Source: Puniceicoccales bacterium
GTDB lineage: Bacteria > Verrucomicrobiota > Verrucomicrobiia > Opitutales > UBA953
DNA length: 51,962 nt
Direction of reading: 5' to 3'
NCBI GenBank assembly: GCA_031280235.1
Contig: JAITHA010000074.1
Coordinates: forward strand, 1 to 51,962
Part shown: in pieces, positions 35,765 through 45,100 of the stretch
Numbering within the stretch: position 1 is the stretch's first letter
Layout: the number at the start of each line of letters is the position of its first letter
Made by a program: the position numbers and the translations under genes
The notes under the pieces: model-generated
What the model was told of the DNA's origin: nothing
Seen by the model: only the letters and a program-made list of their open reading frames with translations
Database searches by the model: none

Positions 35765-38700
35765 CTACACGGGCGATGAGTTGGCCGGGGGGTTGGCCAT
35801 CTGGGGTTGGCGCAGCAGGAAGGCGCGAATCTCGTGAATACGCCGCATGGGATCATGCGAGGAAAGGCGCGGAAACTCTTCGCCCACGCGCAAAAAGATG
35901 CTGCCATCTCGCGCAGGAACGGCGCGGCGACACTTAAGTCGGCTACCCTCCGTTTCCACCCAGGCGATGCCGCACGCCTCGGCCAGCACGCGCAACTCAA
36001 CCATGGCGACAAAAGCCTTGGCGCTGGCGGGCATTTTACCGAAACGGTCCTCCATGTCGGCGGAGACTTGGCCCACAGCCTCGCGCGTGGCAACCATCGC
36101 GAATTTGCGGAAAAACTCTATGCGCAAGCGGGCATCTGCGATGTAGGAAGCGGGCAGCGTAGCGGTAATCAGCGCGCAACGGCCCGCCTCCAACTCATGA
36201 TCACGCAAGACTTGGTAATCCGTGCGCCCGTTGTTCCCCGCACGCACAAGCGGCTCGCCGTCGGAGCCTTCCCCTGCGTCCTCCTCCATGCTGGCGATTC
36301 CCCCGTGTTGCACGAAGTCGAGGCGCACATCCGCACGGATAGTGCTGCCGACGGGCTCGCCCCGCAGGCGCGCGATGCTCTGGCGCAACAGCTGGCAATA
36401 CAAGTCGAAGCCCACGCCCGCGATATGGCCACTCTGCTCCCGCCCGAGGAGGTTCCCCGTGCCACGTAGTTCGAGGTCGCGCATCGCCACGCGCAAGCCC
36501 GCCCCAAGCTGGTTGTGCTGCCGGATGGCAGAGAGGCGTTTGCGCGCAGGATCAAGCAGGACTGCGTGCCTGTGCAATAACAGGTAAGCATAGGCCTGAC
36601 GGTTGAAACGCCCGACACGACCGCGCAACTGGTAGAGCTGGGCCAAGCCAAAACGATCGGCACCCTCGATGATGAGGGTGTTGCAGTTTGGGATATCCAA
36701 GCCCGTCTCGATGATGGTGGTACACACAAGCACATCGAATTCCCCCGCCACAAAGGCCGTCATCACATGCTCCAGCTGCTCCTCGCCCATCTGCCCATGG
36801 CCCACCTTGAAACGGATGCCCGGAAGCATCTCGCGCAGGCGCTCCGCCACGGACTCAATGGTCTCAACGCGGTTGTGCAAATAAAACACCTGACCACCGC
36901 GTGAAACCTCGTAGTGGATGGCGTCGCAGACAAGGCCCGGCTCGTAGGCGCGCACTACCGTGCGGATGGGCAGGCGCTCGCGCGGCGGAGTCTCGATGAC
37001 GCTCAAATCTCGCGCGCCCATGAGGGCGAGGTGAAGCGTGCGCGGGATAGGTGTGGCGCTCATGCACAGCACATCGACACCTTCACGGAGGCGCTTGACG
37101 AGTTCCTTTTGGCGCACGCCGAAGCGGTGTTCCTCATCAATCACAAGCAACCCAAGCTTGGGAAATTTCACCGACGGCGAAAGCAAGGCGTGCGTGCCTA
37201 CCACGACGTCGAGCCGCCCCTCGTTGAGCTGCTCGACGATGCGTTCGCGTTGCCTCGGAGTGCGGAAACGGCTGAGCATTTCGACAGAAAACGGGTACTT
37301 GGCAAAACGATCGCGGAAGGTGTTGAAATGCTGTTGGGCGAGCACGGTTGTTGGCGCAAGCACGACGGCCTGAAAGCCCGACATCACGGCCTTGAAAACG
37401 GTGCGCAAGGCAACCTCCGTCTTGCCGAAACCGACATCCCCGCAAAGCAATCTGTCCATCGGCGCCAAGCTCTCCATGTCATGCTTGGCTTCAGCGATGG
37501 CGCGCGCCTGGTCTGGCGTCTCCGCGTAGGGGAAGCTGCTCTCGAACTCGTGCATCCACGGGAGCAATTCGTCCGCCGGAAACGGGATGCCGGGCCGGAC
37601 CTGGCGCCGGGCATGGAGTGCGAGCAGCTCTGCAGCAAAATCCACAGTCGCTTTTTCCGCTGCGCGCCGGGTCTTTTCCCAGGAGTTTCCGCCAATGCGC
37701 CCAAGCTTGGGGACGGCTTTTCGCAGGCCCACGTAGCGCGACAGCAAGTGTGCCTCACGCAACGGGAGATGGACTCTTACCGCGTCATCAAACTCCAGCG
37801 AAATCATCTCTTCACCTTCACCTCCATCACTGTCAGCGATTTTGTTGATCCCTCGGTAGAGACACATCCCGTGCTGCAAATGCACAAGCATGTCGCCATC
37901 CACGAGTTCGTTGAAATCAAGCAGCTGTTCGACTTGGGATTTTTGCAGTAAACGGCGCTGGCGGATGGACGACAAACGGCGCTGACGGATGTGGAAAAGC
38001 TCTCTATCTGTGGCGAACACAACGGCCTGCGCCCCGCGCAGAATGAAGCCAGCCTCCAGCTCGCCCCGGACGATTTGCGGGGAAAATGCGACCGCAGCTT
38101 GTTTGTCCTCCATGCCCTGCCCCACCCCGGCGGCGACTTTCCAGCGCGCCTTCGCCTCGGCAATGAGCGTGCGAATACGCGTCAAAGCGCCCTCCGTCGC
38201 CGCGACGATTTTGACCGGGAAACCCTCGCGCTGCCATTGCGCCAAGCGCAACAACAAGAGCTCTCGCGTCTCCTCCTCAGCCGTCAAGCGGTCTGCACCA
38301 AGGCGCTCCCTGTCTGCCACCGGGAAAAGATCCACAAGTTCCTGGCCATCCCAGGCCTCGACAGCGTGCTCACACCCGGCTCCAAGCCACGCCGCCACGG
38401 AGTCGAACTCCGTCACTGCGACCAGCGCATCCCCCTCGCGACACCAGCCCGGCGGGAGCTTGAGCTCGCCCTCGGGCGGCGACACGAAGACCCACAGCAC
38501 ATCGCCCGACGGGAGATGACTCACGAACGCACCCGCACGCGATGGCGCATCGGCAAGCGACGTGGCCAGGATAGAAAAGTGCTCCAGAGCACCCTCGCTG
38601 CGCTGTGTCGTGGGATCAAACACACGGATGGACTCCACCTCGTCGCCAAAGAAATCAACGCGCACAGGCACCGCAGCATTCAGCGGATAGACGTCAACGA

Positions 38701-39211
38701 GCCCACCACGCACGGCGAACTGCCCCGGTGCCTCGCACACCGTCTCGCGCTCGTAGTGGAAAAGCGCGTCGAGCATCTGGACAAAAGCCTGCAAGCCAAG
38801 AGCCTGGCCACGCCGCACAAACAGCTCTTTCCCCGCCAGAGCATCGGGCTCCGGGCATTCCTGTCCGAGCGCCTCTGGCGAGCAGGCGATGACGAGCGGC
38901 ACAGCAGCCCTGCACCCGTCATGGCGCAGTGCGGACAACGCCGTGAGCAGGTCACAATGGGACTCGAAGGCATTATCTCCCGAATCCCCAGCGACAACAG
39001 GCGGCGGCAGAGCACAAACACGAGGCTCCACACCGTTCCCACTCTCCCTCGAAAACAGCCCAAGTTCTCCGGCAAGACTTTCGGCAAAACCCAGATTTTG
39101 CGCGACGAGCATGACGACGGGCTTGGCGGCGCCACGAATGGCCTGCACCACGGCAAGCCCGGCGGCTGAAGCAGGGACGCCGGTGAACAACTTAAGAATC
39201 TTCCTTTCCAC
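35765..39211 (-). CDS. mfd: Transcription-repair coupling factor
   Basis: 1148 residues, normal for Mfd; starts with GTG. It removes stalled RNA polymerase at DNA lesions and recruits UvrA. The N-terminal UvrB-homology part (about 1-340) contains FAVRGGLVDVYPLNA and VRVDFFGDEVESIRVFD; the RNA polymerase-interacting region follows with GDMLVHLQHGMCLYRGI; the helicase motor has CGDVGFGKTEVALR near 590, VIDEEHRFG near 690, LCMSATPIPRTL and a TRG segment with RGRVGR near 860-920. The gene lies 23 bases after the MoxR ATPase stop and 65 bases before queA, all on the - strand. Confidence 0.98.
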   Translation of the reverse strand: MERKILKLFTGVPASAAGLAVVQAIRGAAKPVVMLVAQNLGFAESLAGELGLFSRESGNGVEPRVCALPPPVVAGDSGDNAFESHCDLLTALSALRHDGCRAAVPLVIACSPEALGQECPEPDALAGKELFVRRGQALGLQAFVQMLDALFHYERETVCEAPGQFAVRGGLVDVYPLNAAVPVRVDFFGDEVESIRVFDPTTQRSEGALEHFSILATSLADAPSRAGAFVSHLPSGDVLWVFVSPPEGELKLPPGWCREGDALVAVTEFDSVAAWLGAGCEHAVEAWDGQELVDLFPVADRERLGADRLTAEEETRELLLLRLAQWQREGFPVKIVAATEGALTRIRTLIAEAKARWKVAAGVGQGMEDKQAAVAFSPQIVRGELEAGFILRGAQAVVFATDRELFHIRQRRLSSIRQRRLLQKSQVEQLLDFNELVDGDMLVHLQHGMCLYRGINKIADSDGGEGEEMISLEFDDAVRVHLPLREAHLLSRYVGLRKAVPKLGRIGGNSWEKTRRAAEKATVDFAAELLALHARRQVRPGIPFPADELLPWMHEFESSFPYAETPDQARAIAEAKHDMESLAPMDRLLCGDVGFGKTEVALRTVFKAVMSGFQAVVLAPTTVLAQQHFNTFRDRFAKYPFSVEMLSRFRTPRQRERIVEQLNEGRLDVVVGTHALLSPSVKFPKLGLLVIDEEHRFGVRQKELVKRLREGVDVLCMSATPIPRTLHLALMGARDLSVIETPPRERLPIRTVVRAYEPGLVCDAIHYEVSRGGQVFYLHNRVETIESVAERLREMLPGIRFKVGHGQMGEEQLEHVMTAFVAGEFDVLVCTTIIETGLDIPNCNTLIIEGADRFGLAQLYQLRGRVGRFNRQAYAYLLLHRHAVLLDPARKRLSAIRQHNQLGAGLRVAMRDLELRGTGNLLGREQSGHIAGVGFDLYCQLLRQSIARLRGEPVGSTIRADVRLDFVQHGGIASMEEDAGEGSDGEPLVRAGNNGRTDYQVLRDHELEAGRCALITATLPASYIADARLRIEFFRKFAMVATREAVGQVSADMEDRFGKMPASAKAFVAMVELRVLAEACGIAWVETEGSRLKCRRAVPARDGSIFLRVGEEFPRLSSHDPMRRIHEIRAFLLRQPQMANPPANSSPV

Positions 39212-39234
39212 GAACAGTGCCTGCCTGCCCTCCC

Positions 39235-40272
39235 TCAGATTTTCGCGCCTTGAAGCGTGCCCGGCAAGTCGCGGGGATTGGTCGGCACTGTCTCCAAAAG
39301 CGTAGTGATGAAGGCATCCGGCGTACGGCCCTCAAGTTTAGCGGTGTAGTCGAGCACAATGCGGTGGCGCAAAACAGCAGGCGCGAGGGCGCGCACATCC
39401 TCAAAACTGGCATTGATGCGCCCACCAAGCAAAGCACGCGCCTTGGAAGCGGAGGCAAGGGCAAGAGCCGCCCGCGGGCTCGCGCCAAAGCGCACAAGAC
39501 CCGGGGCGCCATGGGTCGCATCGACAAGGCGAGCGATGTAACCCGCCACGATCTCAGGCATGAAGATACGGCGGGCGAGGGCAGTGAGCTCGGAGAACTG
39601 CGCGTGCTCCATGACGCATGCCACCTGTGGCTCAATGCCGATCTCCCTCTGAAGAACGATGCGCTGGAGCGTTGCTGCGTTGGCCCGAGGAACGTCGAGC
39701 TTGAACAAGAAGCGATCGAGCTGCGCCTCAGGCAACGGGTACGTGCCCTCAAGCTCTATGGGGTTTTGGGTAGCGAGCACAAAAAACGGATCCGGGAGCG
39801 GGTGCGTCTCACCCATGACGGTCGCGCGCCGCTCCTGCATGGCCTCAAGCAAGGCAGACTGCGTCTTTGGCGAAGCACGGTTGATCTCGTCGGCGAGAAC
39901 GATATTGGCGAAAAGCGGCCCAGGCTGGAAAACGAAACGGCGCACTCCGTCGATCTCTTGCAAGAGCGGGTTGCCCGTGATGTCTCCAGGCAACAAATCG
40001 GGCGTGAACTGCACGCGCTTGGACACAAGTGCAAGGGCTTTCGAAAGCCCCTTCACCAGCTCCGTTTTGCCAAGGCCCGGCAGGCCCTCAAGGAGTAGGT
40101 GCCCACGTGCAACAAGGCCTGTGATGACGAGCTCAATGAGCGCCTCCTGGCCAAAAAGGACGTTTTCCAAGGCGTCTCGCAATTTCTTGAGCTGCGCGGC
40201 AGCAGCCTCAAGCTCGCTGGTATTGGGATGGGTAGTGGTGGCCTCAGAAAGCATGGCTTGGAGAATCGGCAT
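39235..40272 (-). CDS. MoxR-family AAA+ ATPase
   Basis: 345 residues from ATG 40272 (a GTG at 40296 in frame is an alternative). Walker A GLPGLGKT, Walker B IVLADEINRA, the PPDLLPGDITG loop, PGPLFANIVL and the GTYPLPEAQLDRFLFKL segment are standard MoxR. MoxR ATPases act as chaperone-like assembly factors, usually next to DUF58 and von Willebrand A genes. Those are absent here, and the next gene is mfd, which is unusual. Divergent from pyrC. Confidence 0.93.
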   Translation of the reverse strand: MPILQAMLSEATTTHPNTSELEAAAAQLKKLRDALENVLFGQEALIELVITGLVARGHLLLEGLPGLGKTELVKGLSKALALVSKRVQFTPDLLPGDITGNPLLQEIDGVRRFVFQPGPLFANIVLADEINRASPKTQSALLEAMQERRATVMGETHPLPDPFFVLATQNPIELEGTYPLPEAQLDRFLFKLDVPRANAATLQRIVLQREIGIEPQVACVMEHAQFSELTALARRIFMPEIVAGYIARLVDATHGAPGLVRFGASPRAALALASASKARALLGGRINASFEDVRALAPAVLRHRIVLDYTAKLEGRTPDAFITTLLETVPTNPRDLPGTLQGAKI

Positions 40273-40383
40273 CGCTGGCAAAACGTTTTGAAGCACCCCG
40301 GCGCGTCAACAAGAATTGCCCTGCACGCCGGGGAAAGCACACTTGGCAGGCACACAGTGTTGCTGCTTTGATGGCGAAACTCC

Positions 40384-41724
40384 ATGTCCACTCTCCGCAT
40401 CAACAACGCCACGATCGTCAACGAAGGAACCCAGCGTGTCGCCGATGTCCTTGTGCACAACGGGCGCATCGCCGCTATCGGCACCATTTCCCAGCACTTG
40501 CCCACGCCTATGCGAGAAATCAACGCCACAGGCCTCCTCCTACTGCCGGGCCTCATCGACGACCAAGTGCACTTCCGAGAGCCAGGCATGACGCACAAGG
40601 CCAGCATCGTGACAGAATCTCGCGCAGCCGTCGCCGGTGGGGTGACGTCCTACATGGAGATGCCTAACACACAACCGGCTGCCGTCTCCCGCCAATTGCT
40701 GGAGGAAAAATACGCCTCAGCTGCGCGCCACTCAGCCGCAAACTACTCTTTCTACCTCGGCGCGACGAATGACAACCTCGCTGAAGTGGAACAAGCCGAC
40801 ACGCGCACCATCTGCGGCATCAAGGTCTTCATGGGCTCCTCGACGGGAAATATGCTGGTCGATCGAGCGGAAGTGCTCCGAAAAATCTTTGCGCGTGCGC
40901 CGATGCTCGTCGCCACGCACTGCGAAGACACTCCGCTCATCCAAGCCAATGAGACCGCCGCGCGCGCACGTTTTGGCGACGCCGTCCCGCCCGAGGAACA
41001 CCCCCGCATCCGCTCCGCCGAAGCCTGCTTCCGCTCAAGCACGATGGCCATCGAGCTCGCCCGCCAACACGGCACACGCCTGCACATCCTGCACCTCACA
41101 ACAGCTCGCGAACTGGCCCTCTTCGCTCCCGATGGCGCAGCCGATTGCCCACACATCACCGCCGAGGCCTGCGTCCACCATCTCTGGTTTTGCGATGAGG
41201 ACTACGCGCGCCTCGGCAACCTGATAAAATGCAACCCCGCCATCAAGACACACTCCGATCGCGCAGCCCTGCGCGCCGCTGTCACCAGCGGTGCAGTGGA
41301 CGTCGTGGCGACCGACCACGCGCCACACACCTGGGCAGAAAAACAAAGCGGCTACTTCCAATCCCCATCCGGTCTGCCCCTCGTGCAACACAGCCTGCCC
41401 ATGCTGCTCGACCTATGGCGGGAAGGCATCTTCAGCCTTGAGACCATCGTCCACAAAACGAGCCACGCTGTGGCAAGCCTGTTTACCATCCGCGACCGGG
41501 GCTACATCCGCGAGGGATACTGGGCCGATCTGGTGCTGGTGGACCCACAACACTGCGAAACGGTGACCAAGGAAAAGATTCACTACAAATGCGGCTGGTC
41601 CCCGTTGGAGGGGCACTGCTTCCGCACACGCATTGTGGCCACCTTCGTCAATGGCTACCCCGCCTTTGAAAATGGCCTCGCCCAGGAAATTCCACCCGGA
41701 CAACGCCTCATATTCGCCCGCTGA
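40384..41724 (+). CDS. pyrC: Dihydroorotase
   Basis: 446 residues. It closes carbamoyl aspartate to dihydroorotate in pyrimidine synthesis. PGLIDDQVHFREPGMTHK, GGVTSYMEMPN, ATHCEDT, LHILHLTTARE and ATDHAPHT follow the amidohydrolase order. The usual first metal-binding HxH is Gln-Val-His here; this QVHFREPG form is, as I recall, shared by Bacteroidetes dihydroorotases, so it is probably a clade trait and not a defect. GIKVFMGSSTG holds the lysine that bridges the metals. Context TCC before ATG. No other pyrimidine gene is nearby. Confidence 0.95.
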   Translation: MSTLRINNATIVNEGTQRVADVLVHNGRIAAIGTISQHLPTPMREINATGLLLLPGLIDDQVHFREPGMTHKASIVTESRAAVAGGVTSYMEMPNTQPAAVSRQLLEEKYASAARHSAANYSFYLGATNDNLAEVEQADTRTICGIKVFMGSSTGNMLVDRAEVLRKIFARAPMLVATHCEDTPLIQANETAARARFGDAVPPEEHPRIRSAEACFRSSTMAIELARQHGTRLHILHLTTARELALFAPDGAADCPHITAEACVHHLWFCDEDYARLGNLIKCNPAIKTHSDRAALRAAVTSGAVDVVATDHAPHTWAEKQSGYFQSPSGLPLVQHSLPMLLDLWREGIFSLETIVHKTSHAVASLFTIRDRGYIREGYWADLVLVDPQHCETVTKEKIHYKCGWSPLEGHCFRTRIVATFVNGYPAFENGLAQEIPPGQRLIFAR

Positions 41725-42020
41725 AGATTTACCATAAACGAAATTTCGCTTCGCTTGATGACGCGTCGAGAAACTGTGAGATAGGAGGGAAAAAGGGCAG
41801 CGTCCCATTATGGAGTGTGAGAATCCAAGCAGCGCTCCATAAAGATCCCGCAGCGTTCTCGGCGAGAGCACCCTACCCTATCGATTCACAACAAAAACAC
41901 AATTTTAACAGGTATTAACCCAACGTAATATAGCGCGCCCGACATCCTGTATGTATCAGGGCTTGTCGTCAGAAAATTATAAATGTGGACATGCCGGATT
42001 AATAAAATTGAAGGCGCTGG
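41725..42020. other. Non-coding stretch after pyrC
   Basis: This AT-rich 296 bases, with the palindrome that follows, separates pyrC from the giant surface protein's 3' end. A hairpin of TATGGAG (41809-41815) and CTCCATA (41835-41841) is present but has no T-run. A - strand frame across 41413-41871 overlaps pyrC and shows no known family. Nothing else is seen. Confidence 0.4.
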
Positions 42021-42111
42021 AATGCATAAAGAGAAGCACCACAGATCTCAGTTATCCTTGCCAGGTTAACCTGTGTCTTTAATCGACCTGTGGTGCTTCT
42101 CGCTATGCATT
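42021..42111 (-). repeat. Nested palindrome at the 3' end of the giant surface gene
   Basis: Outer arms 42021-42044 and 42088-42111 pair over 24 bases with two mismatches (AATGCAT..GAGAAGCACCACAG type). The loop is 43 bases and itself contains the perfect 12-base palindrome CAGGTTAACCTG at 42062-42073. The right arm includes the stop codon and last codons of the giant protein. On the - strand it could end transcription or stabilise the message; as a 91-base element with inverted ends it also resembles a MITE, but no target duplication is visible. Confidence 0.6.
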
Positions 42112-45100
42112 GGGTTTGAGTTGCTGCGATTTGTCGGGTTGCTTTTTCTTGCGGCGGCGCCAGATGATATACCCAAGGGCTACCAAGCCGCTAAGTAAAC
42201 CGTAAGTACTGGGCTCAGGGATCTTTGGTCCGATGGTTGGCCGTAGAACGCCATTGATGTCCAAAATAAAGCTTGATATGCCGTTGAAAAAGTTCGCCTG
42301 AATTGAGAGTTCTTTCACCTCATCGTAATCCAAAATCGCGCCTGTGATAACGCTCAGGGCAAAGTCGGGAGTATCGCTAATTGAGCCTGTATAATCAAAA
42401 TTAACGTACAAAATAGCGCCCTTGGTGAGGGTAAGCGTGTTGGCGCCAGCGTTTGTAAAAGCCAAGGTGTCATGAACATAGCCTGACGTATTGTTCCCAG
42501 AAATATTCAGCACAAGCGTGGCACCCGCTGCGAGGATGACGTTGTTCGATGTCTTGAAAGTGGCGTTGCTCGCCGCTGTCGCCGGGCCGGTCTGTGACGG
42601 ACGGAAACCGCCTGGAGCGAGGAAACCGCCGAGATCCACGCGGATTTCTCCTCCGATGTGGCCCTGCCCGCCCAAGAGCGCTCCTGAGCGCACACGGATA
42701 TTGCCGTCGGCGCGACGCAAATCGGCGTCGGCAAACAAGATAAAATCGCCGCCTTGGATATCCGTCACGCCATGATAGCTGTGCGTGCCTCGAAATTCCA
42801 CTTTTCCCGTGCCTTGTTTCACAAAGCCGGTGTCGCCGGTGATGCCGGGACCGGTCGTGGTGTTGTTGAAAATATAAGTCCCAGTATTATTCACTGTCAC
42901 CGAGGCGGGGGCGACGCCGTTGTTTGTGAAAGTAACTGTGTTACTGCCGCCTCCGTTAAAGTTCACATGGTCGCCGGTTAGGTATTGTGTCGCGCCTCCT
43001 GTCCATAGGCCCGTCGATGTCTGATTCCATTCCGCGCTGCCACCGTTCCAAGTGAGCGTTTTGCCGAGCAAACCTGCCGTGGTGTCATTTACTTTTAGCC
43101 AGAGCTCTTCATCTGAGGTACCCCTAGTTTCTAGAGAATACAAACCTGCTGCCCGGGTGCTATTTAAGGGGTCGCCCATAATCTTAACAGCTCCTGCTCC
43201 AAAACCTGTAATCGAATTTAACCATGGCCCTTGTATGAGTTTGTAATCAACGTGGCTGTTTGCGAGGGAGGCAAGGTTGACGCTATGGTCACCGTTGAAA
43301 GCCACAGCTCCACCCCCGTTGATGCTCAAGGTCAGCATCTGATCTGTATGGACCCGGGTAACGCCATTACTGTGATGTGCGAGATCAAAAGCAAATCTAG
43401 TATCTTGGCCAAAGATCATGCCAGCAGCTGTAATTTCATTTCCACTGGGAAGGGCATCTCCGCCACCTCCGATCGAAAGTGTCGTTCCATCGGACATGCT
43501 CAGAGTACCGCCATTTGTAATAGTAAGTTTCCCTGCACCCACTACACCATTTGCTCCATTGGCCACCTCGCCTTCGCGATAAAGGTGTAGCGTGCCACCA
43601 TAGATGCTTACGGCTGGAACAAGATTACCTCTGATTGTACTTTCACCACCAAGATAGAGAATGCCAGAGCCATTTTTCACGATAGAAGAGGGATTCGTCG
43701 CTGTTGCGAACCCTATGGGATCTCGTATGTCGAGAGCACCCCCTGCTCCAACATTAAAGGTGGCCGCCGTTCCAGTGCTATGTGTCGCGATGGCATTCGC
43801 TCCAGTAGAATCTTTATTCCCGCTAAATTGGCCCAAACCACCGTCGGTCACCGTAATAGTAAGAGTTGTGTCCACATAAATCGCACCGCCAAGCCCGCTT
43901 GCCGTGTTGTTCGTAAATACGGGATTTTCAAGGGATAAGGCGCCGAGAGAAGCGTAAATCGCACCGCCATTCCCTTCGGCTTTGTTGCCGCCAAAACTGG
44001 CATTCGGCAAGGTCAGCCCTTCCGAATCCATATGATAAATTGCTCCGCCGTCTGCTCCGGCTTTGTTGCCAGTAAACATCGCACCTGAACCAATCAACAA
44101 CTTAGGAGTCGTTCCCTCATCTCTAAAATAAATTGCGCCGCTGGAACCAGCTGCCTTGTTCTGGACGAAGAAAGAATTTCCCTGAATATCTATTTTACTT
44201 TTTATCTTGTTCGAGTAAGCGTAAATTGCGCCGCCTTCACCTGTGATTGCTTGGTTGAATTTGAATTCAGGATTCTTCAGTGTCACAATGGCCGCTTGAT
44301 CAATGTCGTAGTTGTATATCGCGCCGCCAGAGTGATGGGCCACGTTATACATGAAGCGGTTTTTAAGGCCACTCATGAGATTCTCGCCCGCGATACTTAA
44401 AGATGAAACCTTCTCATTATATATCGCTCCGCCATCGTAGGCCATGGGAGTATTTTCGTTACTTTTATCCACGAGCCCAGCCCACTGGTCAATAGCTTTG
44501 GAGAAATGCGCTACGCCATTAAAAACAATCGTCGAAGTGTATGTATTATAAATTGCCCCGCCGCGAGAAGCAGTCTCTGTCGGTTTGAGCAAGACATTGT
44601 CTATGAAGGTGAATGTGTCCTCGGGCCCATTGCCAAAAACGGTAATCCCATGACTATTGTAGATCGCGCCACCGCCTTGCTCGGTGTCTGGCAACAAGCC
44701 CGCTCCCGTGACAGTATTTCCCACAAAGGCTGCACTACCTTCGAAGAAGAATCCGTCATATTGACTAAAAAAACTAAAGATTGCTCCGCCAGCTTGCCCC
44801 GCTCTATTGTGTATAAACCGCGTTTCATTGTCGAAAACAAACAATCCACTCGCACTACTATAAATTGCTCCTCCGCTCACCGATGCGCCATTGTCGGCAA
44901 ACAAGTTTGTCGTTCCTTTAAAGTATAATTTTCCAGTAGTGTCATTGTAAATCCCGCCGCCATTTTTGGCCGCATCGCCCCCAAAGCCAATGAGAGAAGC
45001 ACGATTGTAGAAATACATCGTGCCATTGCCGTTGTAAACAAGACCTCCTATGCCATTTGTATCCACTTTGCCACCGTAGAGATAGATATAAGGGTCGCTA

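Noticed and set aside
37991-39169. Long + strand frame opposite mfd
   Set aside because: Entirely antisense to the mfd N-terminal domain, no known motifs, basic and low-complexity; a shadow.
41413-41871. Minus-strand frame over the pyrC 3' end
   Set aside because: Overlaps the conserved pyrC terminus and shows no known family.
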